Source: Bacteroidales bacterium (GTDB taxonomy: Bacteria > Bacteroidota > Bacteroidia > Bacteroidales > P3). From it: a stretch of DNA of 47,796 nucleotides. Below are positions 27,743 to 38,800 of the stretch, one piece after another. The DNA lies in NCBI GenBank assembly GCA_017962615.1, contig JAGCUZ010000064.1, positions 1 through 47,796 of the forward strand, written 5' to 3'. Position 1 is the stretch's first letter. Each line of letters opens with the position of its first letter. Under the pieces are notes generated by a model that had not been told where the DNA came from, searched no databases, and was given only the letters and a program-made list of their open reading frames with translations. The position numbers and the translations under genes were made by a program.

Positions 27743-28587
27743 AGCCTTTCATAATATGCTGCAGAGGTAAAGCCATCACTGTTGAAAAGCCAGCAGTGAT
27801 GGCTATCCTTAATGCCACCACCGACTCGTTCTACGACGGCGGGCGCTATAACGATGACGAGAAGTTCATGGCGCATGCCCACCAGATGGTGGACGAGGGT
27901 GCCGACATATTGGACATCGGCGCAGCATCCTCACGACCCGGCGCACCCCTCATCGACACAAAGACAGAGCAGGAACGGCTGCTGCCACTCGTGAAGATGA
28001 TTCGCAGCGAATGGCCCGACATACTCATATCCATCGACACCTACAACGCGGCGACAGCCGAAGCCACGAAGAAAGCCGGTGCCGACATCATCAACGACAT
28101 ATCGGGTGGCAAGTTCGACAATAAGATGTTCGACACCGTTGCCGACCTACAGGTGCCCTACGTCCTGTCGCACACCACCGACACCCCGGAACGGATGCGT
28201 TCGCACACCATGCCCGAAGAACCCGACGCAATAAGCCAGCTGGCGCTGTTCTTCTCTCGGCACTTGGAGACACTCTACAAACGCGGGGCAAAGGACATCA
28301 TCCTCGACCCTGGGTTTGGCTTTGGCAAGACGCTACAACAGAACTATTACATATTGCAACACCTCGGCGAGCTGTGCTCCCTGTTTCGCGAGCCAGTGCT
28401 TGCAGGCCTTAGCCGCAAGAGCATGATTACCAAGAGGCTTAACTGCACGCCCGACGACGCACTGAACGGAACAACAGTGCTCAATACCCAGGCACTTATA
28501 GGCGGAGCCGCCATGCTGAGGGTGCACGACCCAAAGGCCGCACGCGAAGCCATAACGTTGCTCGAATACCCTGAGACAAACTGTTAA
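27739..28587 (+). CDS. folP: Dihydropteroate synthase
   Basis: 282 residues. It joins 6-hydroxymethyl-dihydropterin diphosphate to p-aminobenzoate in folate synthesis. A TIM-barrel enzyme with the expected motif order: NATTDSFYDGGR, DILDIGAASSRPGA, ISIDTYN, INDISGG, DPGFGFGKT (pterin pocket) and GLSRKSM. The start is ATG 27739, in an ATGA overlap with the adhesin stop; a longer frame that runs into the adhesin gene is rejected because the family begins near here. It is followed by cdaA, a pairing usual in Bacteroidota. NATTDSF departs from the common NVTPDSF. Confidence 0.95.
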   Translation: MKPFIICCRGKAITVEKPAVMAILNATTDSFYDGGRYNDDEKFMAHAHQMVDEGADILDIGAASSRPGAPLIDTKTEQERLLPLVKMIRSEWPDILISIDTYNAATAEATKKAGADIINDISGGKFDNKMFDTVADLQVPYVLSHTTDTPERMRSHTMPEEPDAISQLALFFSRHLETLYKRGAKDIILDPGFGFGKTLQQNYYILQHLGELCSLFREPVLAGLSRKSMITKRLNCTPDDALNGTTVLNTQALIGGAAMLRVHDPKAAREAITLLEYPETNC

Positions 28588-28629
28588 CCCCTTCCCCACC
28601 CCTCAACACACCAACTGCAAGCAAAACAG

Positions 28630-29424
28630 ATGTACACAGCAGCAATACAAGGACTACCTCAGATACATTTCACCGACATCGTCGATATATTCCTCGTTGC
28701 CTTCGTATTCTTCGAGATATACAAACTGATGCGCGGCACCAATGTCATACGCATATTCTGGGCCATTGTCGTCATATATCTTGGATGGCTCGTGACATCG
28801 AGGCTTAGGATGCGTTTCACATCGGAAATATTGGGACAGTTTGTCAACATAGGTTTCCTTGCCCTTATCATCGTCTTTCAGCCCGAGGTACGGCGGTTCC
28901 TGCTACTGATAGGCACCAAGACCCAGATAGGCGGCGACAGTGCCCGCAAACGCATACTGTTTTGGCGCAGAAACATAGGCAGCAACTCTGTCAACCTCGA
29001 CCCTTACATACAAGCCTGCATGCACATGTCGCAGCAAAAGGTGGGCGCTCTTATCATCTTCCTGCGGCAGAACGAATCGAGCGAGATTATAGCCACCGGC
29101 GAACGGATAGACGCCACAGCCTCGGCGGCCCTGATAGAGACCCTTTTCTTCAAGAACTCGCCCCTGCACGACGGTGCCGTCATAGTGCGCGGCAACAACA
29201 TCATTGCCGCCAGATGCATCCTGCCCGTATCGTCGAACAACAGCATCGACCCCAATCTTGGGCTACGCCACCGCTCGGCCATTGGCATGACGGAACAAAA
29301 CGACTCCATCGCCGTGATTGTGAGCGAAGAGACTGGAGCAATATCCTACGCCGAAGCGGGCGTGATACGGCATGACGTAAGTCCGCTACAGCTGAGGCAA
29401 TTCCTCGAGAAATCGCTGGCATAA
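28630..29424 (+). CDS. cdaA: Diadenylate cyclase CdaA (c-di-AMP synthesis)
   Basis: 264 residues. It makes cyclic di-AMP from two ATP. Three N-terminal membrane helices (within about residues 15-100) are followed by a DAC domain with the catalytic motif DGA at 181-183 (in LHDGAVIV) and RHRSA at 213-217. The layout is that of the membrane-bound CdaA/DacA class. It lies 42 nt after folP; in Firmicutes the partner genes are cdaR and glmM, which are absent here. The order folP-cdaA in this phylum is known and the operon is inferred. Confidence 0.93.
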   Translation: MYTAAIQGLPQIHFTDIVDIFLVAFVFFEIYKLMRGTNVIRIFWAIVVIYLGWLVTSRLRMRFTSEILGQFVNIGFLALIIVFQPEVRRFLLLIGTKTQIGGDSARKRILFWRRNIGSNSVNLDPYIQACMHMSQQKVGALIIFLRQNESSEIIATGERIDATASAALIETLFFKNSPLHDGAVIVRGNNIIAARCILPVSSNNSIDPNLGLRHRSAIGMTEQNDSIAVIVSEETGAISYAEAGVIRHDVSPLQLRQFLEKSLA

Positions 29425-29488
29425 ACGGATTTATGCTATAAACCTAAAGAAAACCCATTGAACATCCAATAAGAAAACAAGTAACAAA

Positions 29489-30352
29489 ATGAAAAAGGTA
29501 CTGATAAGAAGCATGTCTGGGGCTGTTTATATAGGCCTGATTGTTACGGCTATATATATTGGACAGTGGACCAACAACACCCATGTAAGCTTCATCGTGC
29601 CGACTGTATTGTTCGGCGTAATGGCTGCCATAGGGCTATTCGAATATTTCAGATGCATTGAGAAGAGCGGAAGCAACGTCAACAAACCGTTCGGCTACAT
29701 GGTTGGTTGTCTCACATACCTTGCCATTGTGTTTACATTTACATCTTACTTCAACTCGAGCACGGTGACATCCACTGCCATAACATCTCTTCTCATGGTA
29801 CTGCTGCTTTCTACACCGGTAGGGCTGTTCTGGCAACTGTTCAAGCACGACCGGCTACCATTTGCGACGCTTGCGCTAACCTTGGCTGGTGTTCTGTATG
29901 TTGTTCTGCCATTCAGCCTGATGAAGTCTTTTGCCTTTATCACCGAATACTCCGGGCTGTTGATGATGACCTTTATCCTCGTGTGGGTTAACGACACGGG
30001 TGCATACCTGAGCGGCATGGCCTTAGGACGCCACAAACTGTGGCAGCGCCACTCTCCCGGCAAGACATGGGAGGGTTGCCTAGGCGGACTTGTGCTGTGC
30101 ATAGCCGCTGCCATAATCGTTGGACCATTGTTCAACATCCCATACACTTGGCTGCAATGGGCGGCCACGGGACTTATGGTGTCGGTTGTCGGCACATTGG
30201 GCGACCTCGCCGAGTCGATGCTCAAGCGCAGTGCAGGCATGAAAGACAGTGGCAACATCATGCCCGGCCACGGCGGCATACTCGACCGCTTCGACAGCAT
30301 GTTGGCCATCATACCGTTCCAACTTATCATGTCTCTTTTGTTTCTAGTATAA
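29489..30352 (+). CDS. cdsA: Phosphatidate cytidylyltransferase
   Basis: 287 residues with about seven to eight membrane helices. It converts phosphatidic acid and CTP to CDP-diacylglycerol, the branch point of phospholipid synthesis. The family signature near the C-terminus is complete: SMLKRSAGMKDSG...MPGHGGILDRFDSM. It starts ATG 29489 behind an A-rich leader, 64 nt after cdaA. Its neighbour 104 nt downstream is psd, the later step from CDP-diacylglycerol via phosphatidylserine, so the two form a phospholipid pair. Confidence 0.95.
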   Translation: MKKVLIRSMSGAVYIGLIVTAIYIGQWTNNTHVSFIVPTVLFGVMAAIGLFEYFRCIEKSGSNVNKPFGYMVGCLTYLAIVFTFTSYFNSSTVTSTAITSLLMVLLLSTPVGLFWQLFKHDRLPFATLALTLAGVLYVVLPFSLMKSFAFITEYSGLLMMTFILVWVNDTGAYLSGMALGRHKLWQRHSPGKTWEGCLGGLVLCIAAAIIVGPLFNIPYTWLQWAATGLMVSVVGTLGDLAESMLKRSAGMKDSGNIMPGHGGILDRFDSMLAIIPFQLIMSLLFLV

Positions 30353-30455
30353 TATCCATCCTGTAAACCTATTTTAGTTCTAAGTTTTAAGTGGCTGACG
30401 CGAACAACTTATCAATCTATCAACATTAAACCTATCAACATTTCAACATCCAACA

Positions 30456-31115
30456 ATGTACATCCACAAAGAAGGCAGAAAACTATTACTAGTATTGTCG
30501 CTCATCGTCATGACGGTGTTTGCCGCCATGCTGTTCTTCATTGAGCACTGGAATCTGTTCCACTACCTGTTCCTGAGCATACTTCTCACCCTCCTCGCCC
30601 TGCTGGTATACTTCTTCAGAATACCGCGTCGTATATTCACCGAAGACGCCATGTCGATAATCGCCCCGGCCGACGGAACCATTGTGACTATCGAAGAGAC
30701 TTTCGAGAAGGAGTACCTTAACAGCGAATGCCTGCAGATATCGATATTCATGAATGGCACCGACGTGCATGTGAACCGTTATCCCATATCCGGTACGGTT
30801 GAATACGTCAAATACCACCGCGGCAACTACTTCGTCGCCTCATACCCTAAATCGTCGGTGCTCAACGAACACTCGTCGGTGGGAATGCGGCTCGAAAACG
30901 GACAGCGCATACTGCTGCGGCAGGTGGCGGGGGTCATGGCTCGCCGCATAGTGTGCTACGCCCACGAGAACGACACGGTGAAACAGAACCAAGAGATGGG
31001 CTTTATCAAATTCGGCTCGCGCGTCGACATCTTCCTGCCTCTGGGCACCGAGGTGAATGTCGACCTGCAGGACACCGTGCGCAACGGCGTGAGCCCCATA
31101 GCAAGGATTGTGTAA
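30456..31115 (+). CDS. psd: Phosphatidylserine decarboxylase
   Basis: 219 residues. It decarboxylates phosphatidylserine to phosphatidylethanolamine. Two membrane helices at the N-terminus (about residues 10-52) are followed by a short Psd domain: IIAPADGTI, NGTDVHVNR, and the self-cleavage site FGSRVD with Ser188 as presumed pyruvoyl precursor. The short length fits the Psd-2/archaeal-type group usual in Bacteroidota. It is followed with a 2-nt gap by the pseudouridine synthase gene. Confidence 0.93.
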   Translation: MYIHKEGRKLLLVLSLIVMTVFAAMLFFIEHWNLFHYLFLSILLTLLALLVYFFRIPRRIFTEDAMSIIAPADGTIVTIEETFEKEYLNSECLQISIFMNGTDVHVNRYPISGTVEYVKYHRGNYFVASYPKSSVLNEHSSVGMRLENGQRILLRQVAGVMARRIVCYAHENDTVKQNQEMGFIKFGSRVDIFLPLGTEVNVDLQDTVRNGVSPIARIV

Positions 31116-31117
31116 AG

Positions 31118-31828
31118 ATGAACATTCTGTACGAGGATAATCATCTTATAATCATCAACAAGCTGCCGGGACAGATTATTCAGGGAGACAAGACCGGCGA
31201 CACATGCCTTGCCGACGAGATAAAAACTTTCATCAAGCATCGCGACAACAAGCCGGGCAACGTGTTCTGCGGCGTGGTGCACCGACTGGACAGACCAGTG
31301 AGCGGCGTGTGCATCTTTGCCAAGACGAGCAAGGCATTGACGAGGATGAACAACCTTGTGAAGAACCACGAACTGAACAAGATATACTGGGCTATAGTGA
31401 AACCGGCGCCCAAAAATGCCGAAGGTACATTGAACGACTGGATTGTGCGCAACGAAAAACTGAACAAGTCATTCATTACAATACGGGATGACCACCATAG
31501 CGGGACGTCGCTTCCTTCCGGTCGCGATGCCAAACAAGCCGTGCTCGACTACCGCACCATCGGCACATCGGCAGGCGGCTACACCCTACTTGAGGTAACC
31601 CTTCATACCGGCCGCCACCACCAGATACGCTGCCAACTGGCGCATATGGGCTGTCCCATCAAGGGCGATCTTAAATACGGTGCCCCGCGCAGCAACACCG
31701 ACGCGTCAATCTCACTGCACGCCCGCAGCGTCGAGTTCGTGCACCCTGTATCACACGAAAACATATATGTCCAAGCCCCCCCGCCCGAGGAGTTCGTAAG
31801 GATGTTTGAATTAAAAATCAAGAATTAA
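31118..31828 (+). CDS. RluA-family pseudouridine synthase
   Basis: 236 residues. It converts specific uridines in rRNA or tRNA to pseudouridine. The catalytic motif HRLDRPVSG has Asp58, and later GRHHQIRCQLAHMGCPIKGDLKYG is the usual family block. There is no S4 domain, so it is of the short RluA/TruC-like kind; the target base is not readable. The start is ATG 31118, 2 nt after psd; a longer frame that reaches into psd was rejected since the family begins with ILYEDNHLIIINK. Confidence 0.92.
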   Translation: MNILYEDNHLIIINKLPGQIIQGDKTGDTCLADEIKTFIKHRDNKPGNVFCGVVHRLDRPVSGVCIFAKTSKALTRMNNLVKNHELNKIYWAIVKPAPKNAEGTLNDWIVRNEKLNKSFITIRDDHHSGTSLPSGRDAKQAVLDYRTIGTSAGGYTLLEVTLHTGRHHQIRCQLAHMGCPIKGDLKYGAPRSNTDASISLHARSVEFVHPVSHENIYVQAPPPEEFVRMFELKIKN

Positions 31829-31880
31829 AATCGCGTCAGCCATTTAGAACTATAAACTAATAACTTAGAACTATAAATAC

Positions 31881-34800
31881 ATGAAACACATATCCAAATC
31901 TTTAGTTTGTATCACCCTATTGGTGATGACAACTCTTGGGATTAATGCACAAAACAAGCACACGGAAGTCAAGGAAAGCAACTATCGACACCTGCAGGTA
32001 AGTCTCTACTCGGACGAGCTGAATGTACAAAACCTGACCATCGACGGTAGTACCTATTCCTCTCTGCAGATGCCGGGCTTCGTTGCCTCCAGCGCCGTCG
32101 GCCAGCCCGCTCTGCCCACGCTGGTACAGATGATAGAGACCCCTCTGTGCGACGGTTTCCGCATCAACATCACATCCATGGTGGCCGACACCATCACGGC
32201 CGAAGCTCTGGGTCTCCAATTCCCCGTAATACCTGCCCAGCCCTCACGTTCCAAGTCCGACACAGCACGGCATTCTCTCGTGATAGACCCCGTGGCCTAT
32301 GGCTCCGACCTGTTTCTTGGCGATGTCCCCATAAAAGTGATTCCACGCGGCATAGCCCGCTGCCAGAACATCGCCGCACTGGTCTTCTCGCCAGTAAGGT
32401 ACAACCCCGTCAGAGGCGAGTTGATAGTGTTGCGCAGCGTGGAGGCGGAAATCGTATACGTAAATCCGCGCATGGAGAAGACAAAGCGCATGGCTGCCCT
32501 GCACAGCTCTGGAGCCTACAGTCCTGTGCCGACCATAAATCAACCGCTTGAAGGAAACGCTAATACAAAAGAGCTCGTCAATGGTGTGCCTGTGCGCTAC
32601 CTCATCGTGGCCCACAACAGCTTCCGCGGACAGCTCGACGGCTTCATTGCCTGGAAAAAACGTAAAGGTTTCATAACCGACATCGTCTACACCGGCGACC
32701 AAAGCGTGGGCACCACCAACACCTCAATAGCCGCTTACGTCAAACGCCAGTACACCGAGGCTACTGCGTCCAATCCCGCGCCGACCTTCCTGCTACTGGT
32801 GGGCGACGTGGAACAGATACCCGCATTCGACGGGCGGCACACCACCGCCTTCGACAGCCACGTAACCGACCTCTACTACGCCTCGTGGACCGACGGCGAC
32901 ATCATCCCCGACTGCTACTACGGCCGTTTCTCCGCTCAGAATATCGACCAGCTCTTGCCTCAGATCGAAAAGACCCTCATGTACGAACAGTACACCTTCG
33001 CCGACCCATCCTTCCTCGACCGCGCCGTGATGGTGGCCGGCGTCGACGGTGGCTATCAAAGCGACAACGCCTACACCTACGGCGACCCGGCCATGGACTA
33101 CGCCATATCCACCTACATCAACGGCGCCGCAGGCTTCACCCAAGTAACCTACTACAAGAACAACACATCCAACATCCCACAGGGCAGCAACGTCAACGTC
33201 ATCTACAACGGCGGCAACAACAACACGTCGCAGGCGCAGGCCCTCCGCGACCTCTATTCGGCGGGCGCAGGCTGGATCAACTACACCGCCCACGGCGGCG
33301 AGACCGAATGGTCCATACCTCAGTTCACCACCGCGCAGGTGGCCTCCATGAACAACAGCCAGAAGTTCGGCTTCATGATAGGCAACTGCTGCCTCTCCAA
33401 CTCCTTCCAGGTCTCCGAATGCTTCGGCGAGTCGCTCCTGCGGCGTGCCGACCTATGCGGAGCCGTGGCCTATATCGGTGGCAGCAACTCTACCTACTGG
33501 AGCGAGGATTTCTACTGGAGCGTCGGCATCCGTTCCAACATATCCAACAGCATGAACACCGCCTACAACGCCGCCAACCTCGGCATGTACGACTGCCTCG
33601 TCCATTCCCACGGCGAGCCCCGCAGCAGCCACTACACCTCGGCAGGCGCAATGATTATGGCTGGCAACATGGCTGTCGAGAACTCCACCTCCGACCGCAA
33701 GGAATACTATTGGGAAATCTACCATCTCATGGGCGATCCCTCAGTCATACCGTGGCTCACCCAGGCCGATCCTGGCGTGCTTGTTGTACCATCCAGCATC
33801 ACGGCCGGCACCACCGCGCTCACCCTTCAGTCCTCCCCCTATGCCTATGTCGCACTCACCGACATGAACCACGAGGTCGTCGCAGCCGCCTTTGCCGATG
33901 CCGCAGGCACGGCTACCCTGCGCTTTGAGCCCCTCGTGCCGGGCAACTACGAGTTGGCCGCCACCGCGCAAGACCGCCAGCCCCTCTTCCGCAGCGTCAC
34001 CGTGGCTCCGCCCAATGGCGCCTACGTGGTCACCCTCAAGGCCGAGCCCAACCGCACCTGTCAGGTGGCACGCCATCCCGAGGTGCTCTCAGGTCTCCTC
34101 GCATCGGCCGACACCGCTTGGCTCGACATCACGCTGGCCAACATCGGCAACGCCCCCTCCGACAGCGTCGTCATCGCTCTACGCAGCGACCCCGCCGCCA
34201 TCCTCCCCCTTGCCGGCTGTACTGTCGCTCCCGTAGCCGCTGGCGATACGGTGACGCTGTCAGCAGCACTGCCCGTGATGGTGTGGAACGGACTGACCGA
34301 CGGCCTTCAAACACAGCTCTCCTGCATGGCACGTTGGCACGATGCCGCCGGCACTCAGGTCGAGAGCTCTTCGCTCCATACCCTCACCGTTGCGGCTCCC
34401 AAGCTCACGCGCCAAAGCTATACGCCTCCGGCACAGCCGCAGCCTGGCGCAAGCCTGCAACTCTCGGCCTCCTACCGCAATGGCGGCAACCAGAGCCTCA
34501 CCCCTGCAACCGCCTCAGTCGTATGCCCCTGCCCGTTGGTCACGGTGTCCAACGTCAATGCCCCATCCGCATTCGCCCCTGGTGCCGCTCTCTCGGTTAA
34601 CTTCTCTGCACAGCTCGACAACCGCCTGCCCCAAAGCATACTCCTCCCCTTCTATGTCACCCTCTCCAACGGCGCATATACATTCACCGACACGCTCCTC
34701 CTGCAGATAGGCACCGGTGCCACCGAAGATTTCGAGAGCGGCGACTTCACCGCCTACCGTTGGCAGAACAGCACCTACGGATGGCAGATAATCTCCAACT

Positions 34801-35765
34801 CGACCGACGTATACGCCGGAACCTATTCGGCCCGCTCCTACTCCTTCACCTCCAGCTCGCGCAATAGAAATTCAGAGCTCTCCATTTCCTGGACCTCCTC
34901 CGTCGACGACTCCATAAGCTACTACCGCCGCGTCTCTTCCGAAGAGAGCTACGACGTCTTCACCCTCACCATGGACAACACCACGCTCGAAACCCTCTCG
35001 GGCGAAGTGGCGTGGAGCCGCGCCGCCTTCTTCGTGCCGGCAGGCAGCCACACCTTCAAGTTCAAGTACAGCAAAGACTACACCCGCTCCGAAGGCTCCG
35101 ACTGTGCATGGATTGACAATATCACCTTCCCCGTCTCAGGCACTGCCTACCGCTTCTACGTCGACACCGTATGCCAAGGCGAGCCCTACCTTCTGGGCGG
35201 CACCGACATAGCCGCAGGCCTCCAGCCCGGCACCTACCTGTTTGTCGACTCCAGCACCCGCTCCGTGGTCAACTACCTCACGCTCACAGTCGGCAGTCCC
35301 ATAAGCATAACCCTCCACACAACAGCCGACACCATTGAGCGCGGTGAGTCCGTGCTGCTCTCAGCCAGCGGCGCCAACAGCTATGCATGGAACGAGGGCT
35401 ACCGTGTCCCCACACTTATGCTCTATCCCGAGCGCACCGCCACCTACACCGTAACCGGAACGACTCTGGGCTGCAGCGACTCCAAGTCGGTCACCGTGAC
35501 CGTCAACGGCACTGTCGAGGCCATACAGTCTGTCGATGCTTCCGCCGACGATTGCCTCCTCTACCCCAACCCCGCTCAAAGCTATGTGCAGATAACCGCC
35601 TCGGCCGACATAAAGAAGGTGACGATATACGACATGCAGGGCCGCCCCCTCATCACCAAGCACGACGCCACCCGCCTCGACCTCCAAAGCCTCGAGAAAG
35701 GAATCTACATCGTCACCATCACCACCCCCAGCACCACCTACACCAAGAAATTAATCATAAATTAA
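31881..35765 (+). CDS. Gingipain-like C25 cysteine protease with T9SS type A sorting domain
   Basis: 1,294 residues. A signal peptide (about 1-24, ending NAQ) precedes a propeptide-like region to about 230, then a peptidase C25 domain (about 235-560): YLIVAHNSF, LLLVGDVEQIPAF, the catalytic His471 in YTAHGGETEW and Cys503/504 in GNCCLSNSF; the His-Cys spacing fits gingipains. Beta-sandwich domains follow, including a cleaved-adhesin/MAM-like one (FESGDFTAYRWQ, near 950-1090), and a type A sorting domain ends it (LYPNPAQSYVQI...GIYIVTITT). An exported endopeptidase active at the cell surface is inferred; whether it cuts after Arg or Lys cannot be told. It precedes mfd across a hairpin-rich gap. 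Confidence 0.92.
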   Translation: MKHISKSLVCITLLVMTTLGINAQNKHTEVKESNYRHLQVSLYSDELNVQNLTIDGSTYSSLQMPGFVASSAVGQPALPTLVQMIETPLCDGFRINITSMVADTITAEALGLQFPVIPAQPSRSKSDTARHSLVIDPVAYGSDLFLGDVPIKVIPRGIARCQNIAALVFSPVRYNPVRGELIVLRSVEAEIVYVNPRMEKTKRMAALHSSGAYSPVPTINQPLEGNANTKELVNGVPVRYLIVAHNSFRGQLDGFIAWKKRKGFITDIVYTGDQSVGTTNTSIAAYVKRQYTEATASNPAPTFLLLVGDVEQIPAFDGRHTTAFDSHVTDLYYASWTDGDIIPDCYYGRFSAQNIDQLLPQIEKTLMYEQYTFADPSFLDRAVMVAGVDGGYQSDNAYTYGDPAMDYAISTYINGAAGFTQVTYYKNNTSNIPQGSNVNVIYNGGNNNTSQAQALRDLYSAGAGWINYTAHGGETEWSIPQFTTAQVASMNNSQKFGFMIGNCCLSNSFQVSECFGESLLRRADLCGAVAYIGGSNSTYWSEDFYWSVGIRSNISNSMNTAYNAANLGMYDCLVHSHGEPRSSHYTSAGAMIMAGNMAVENSTSDRKEYYWEIYHLMGDPSVIPWLTQADPGVLVVPSSITAGTTALTLQSSPYAYVALTDMNHEVVAAAFADAAGTATLRFEPLVPGNYELAATAQDRQPLFRSVTVAPPNGAYVVTLKAEPNRTCQVARHPEVLSGLLASADTAWLDITLANIGNAPSDSVVIALRSDPAAILPLAGCTVAPVAAGDTVTLSAALPVMVWNGLTDGLQTQLSCMARWHDAAGTQVESSSLHTLTVAAPKLTRQSYTPPAQPQPGASLQLSASYRNGGNQSLTPATASVVCPCPLVTVSNVNAPSAFAPGAALSVNFSAQLDNRLPQSILLPFYVTLSNGAYTFTDTLLLQIGTGATEDFESGDFTAYRWQNSTYGWQIISNSTDVYAGTYSARSYSFTSSSRNRNSELSISWTSSVDDSISYYRRVSSEESYDVFTLTMDNTTLETLSGEVAWSRAAFFVPAGSHTFKFKYSKDYTRSEGSDCAWIDNITFPVSGTAYRFYVDTVCQGEPYLLGGTDIAAGLQPGTYLFVDSSTRSVVNYLTLTVGSPISITLHTTADTIERGESVLLSASGANSYAWNEGYRVPTLMLYPERTATYTVTGTTLGCSDSKSVTVTVNGTVEAIQSVDASADDCLLYPNPAQSYVQITASADIKKVTIYDMQGRPLITKHDATRLDLQSLEKGIYIVTITTPSTTYTKKLIIN

Positions 35766-35781
35766 AAGTTTAAAACTCTTA

Positions 35782-35840
35782 GTTTTAAGTCTTAAGTGGG
35801 GCGGCAGCCGGTAACGCGCCAGCCACTTATAACTTAAAAC
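35782..35840. terminator. Hairpin in the gap between the C25 protease and mfd
   Basis: The arms 35782-35799 (GTTTTAAGTCTTAAGTGG) and 35823-35840 pair at 16 of 18 positions around a GC-rich loop of the recurrent repeat. It starts 17 nt after the protease stop, so it may end or process that transcript, but there is no T-run as in a typical intrinsic terminator. Confidence 0.4.
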
Positions 35841-35863
35841 TAATAACTTAAAACTAAGACTCT

Positions 35864-38800
35864 TTGCTTCCCCTACTCGAACAATACCTCCCGTCGCATC
35901 TGCTGGCATCGATAAAAGAGGCCCTGGCCGAGCCAAAGGCACGCCTGCACCTTGCAGGCACCACAGGCTCGCTGGCTTCGGTGATAGGTGCGGCCATAGC
36001 TGAATCCAACACCACCTGCTCGCAACTCTTCATTGCTCCCGACAAAGAGAGCGCCTGCTACCTCGCCAACGACCTCGAAAGTCTCCTCGGCGAGGCCTCA
36101 GCCACCAATATCGACGAGAAGCGTGTGCTCCTTTTCCCCTCGGGCGACGACCATAGGCCCACCGACCGTGGCAACGCCGACCGCCTGATGCGCTCCGACG
36201 TGGTGCGGCAGCTGGCTTCCGACCGTCCGCTCCTCGTAGTCGCATACCCCGAGGCCCTGGCCGAGAAGGTGGCATCGGCACGCGCCATCGCATCCAACAC
36301 CCTGACGATACACGAGCACGACAGCCTCTCGCCCGACTTCATCATCGACGTGCTGCAGGAATATGGCTTCGAGCGCGCCGATTTCGTAACCGAGCCCGGA
36401 CAGTACGCGCTGCGCGGCGGCATAATCGACCTCTTCTCGTGGTCGAACGACAACCCATACCGCATCGAGTTCCTCGACGACGAAGTGCTTACTCTGCGCT
36501 GCTTCGACGCCGCCACACAGCTCTCGCTACAAACCACCAACGAGATTGCCGTAATGCCCGACATGAAGAGCATTGAAGCCGACAGCGCCGAGACGGTGTC
36601 GCTGCTGAACTACTTCGACGGCAGCGACATAATATGGACTCACGGACTGACACACACCGCCGACAACATCGACAACGACCTTTTAAGCCAACTACTAGAT
36701 TGCAAGATAATCGAGACCGGCTCGAGCTCATTCTTCAAGAAGAGCCTAAAGATAGAGGTCGGCAGCGAGCCGCAGCCAGCCTTCAACAAGCGCTTCGACC
36801 TGCTCTGCTCCACCCTCAACGAATACATGGAACGGCAGTACCGCTGCTACATCTGCGTAGACAGCGACCAGCAACGCCGACGTCTGGAGAAGATATTCAA
36901 AGCCCAGGGCGACGCCCAGAGCAGACAGGTTTTGCCATTCCATGGCGACGACGTGCAACTGATGGAGGCCAACCTCGCCAACGGCTTCATCGACCACGAC
37001 AACAAGGTGCTGTGCTTCACCGACCACGAGATATTCGAGCGCTACCATAAGTACACGGTGCGCGACCTGTCGAAAGGTCGCAAGGCCATGACCCTCAAGG
37101 AACTCTTCGAGCTGCACCCCGGCGACTACGTCACCCACATCGACTACGGCGTGGGCCGCTTCAGCGGCTTGGAGAAGATAAAGACCCCGGGCGGCAAGAC
37201 ACAGGAGGTGATACGCCTGATTTACAAGAACAACGATACCCTCTACATCTCCATCCACGGTCTGCACAAGATAAGCCGCTACATAGGCAAAGACGGTGTC
37301 GAACCCACGCTCAACCGTCTGGGTTCCAACACCTGGCAGGTGCTCAAGCAGAAGACCAAGAGCCACGTAAAGGACATTGCCAAGGACCTCATAGCCCTCT
37401 ACGCCAAGCGCAAGGCCACCAAGGGCTTCGCCTTCAGCGGTGACACCTACCTGCAGCACGAGCTGGAGGCGTCGTTCATCTACGAGGACACGCCCGACCA
37501 GCTCAAGGCCACCATGGAGGTAAAGGCCGACATGGAGCAGCCCGCCCCCATGGACCGCCTGGTATGCGGCGACGTTGGCTTCGGCAAGACCGAGGTCGCC
37601 ATACGCGCCGCCTTCAAGGCCGTGGCCGACAGCAAGCAGGTGGCCGTGCTCGTGCCCGCCACCATACTGGCCCTACAGCACTACAACACCTTCACCGAGC
37701 GGTTGCAAGGCATGCCCGTGCGCGTGGAATACCTCAACCGGTTCCGCTCAGCCAAAGACCGCACCCGCATATTCAAGGAGGTCGAAGAGGGCAAGATCGA
37801 CATACTCATCGGCACCCACGCCATCACCAACAGCAAGCTGCGCTTCAAGGACCTGGGGCTGCTCATCATCGACGAAGAGCAGAAGTTCGGCGTGGCCATA
37901 AAGGAGAAACTGCGCCAGATGAAGGTCAACGTCGACTGCCTGACGCTAACCGCCACCCCCATACCGCGCACCCTGCAGTTCTCGCTGATGGGAGCACGCG
38001 ACCTGTCGGTAATCCAGACCCCGCCGCCCAACCGGCAGCCCATACAGACCGAGGTGCTCACCTTCGACGAAGAGGTCATCGCCGACGCCATACGCTTCGA
38101 GATGTCGCGCGGCGGACAGACCTTCTTCATCTCCAACCGCGTCGAGAACCTTGCCGAGATGGCGGGACTCGTCAACCGCCTTGTGCCCGACGCCGTCACC
38201 GCCATAGCCCACGGCCAGATGGAGGGCCGTCAGGTTGAGGACACTCTGATAAAGTTCATCAACGGCGACATCGACGTGCTGGTGGCCACCACCATCATCG
38301 AAAACGGCCTCGACATCCCCAACGTCAACACCATGATAATCAACAACGCGCAGAACTTCGGCCTGGCCGACCTTCACCAGATGCGCGGACGCGTGGGGCG
38401 CAGCAACCGCAAGGCCTTCTGCTACATGATGGTGCCGTCGCACTCCATCCTCACCCCCGAGGCACAGAAGAGGCTACGCGCCATCGAGGAGTTCACCTCC
38501 ATAGGCAGCGGCTTCAACATAGCCATGCGCGACCTCGACATACGCGGCGCGGGCAACATACTCGGCGCCGAGCAGAGCGGCTTCATCAGCGAGATTGGCT
38601 ACGACATGTACCAGAAGATTCTCAACGAGGCGTTGGAGGAGCTGCGCGAGACCACCTTCGGCGACCTCTTCCCCCACAGCGAGGAACGCCCCTACGTGCG
38701 CGAATGCACCATCGAGACCGACCTCGAGGTGCTGATACCCGACAGCTACGTGACCAACATCAGCGAGCGCCTCCAGCTGTACAAAGAGCTCAACGACCTC

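Noticed and set aside
30953..31117. N-terminal extension of the pseudouridine synthase
   Set aside because: It is the shadow of psd; the family starts at 31118.
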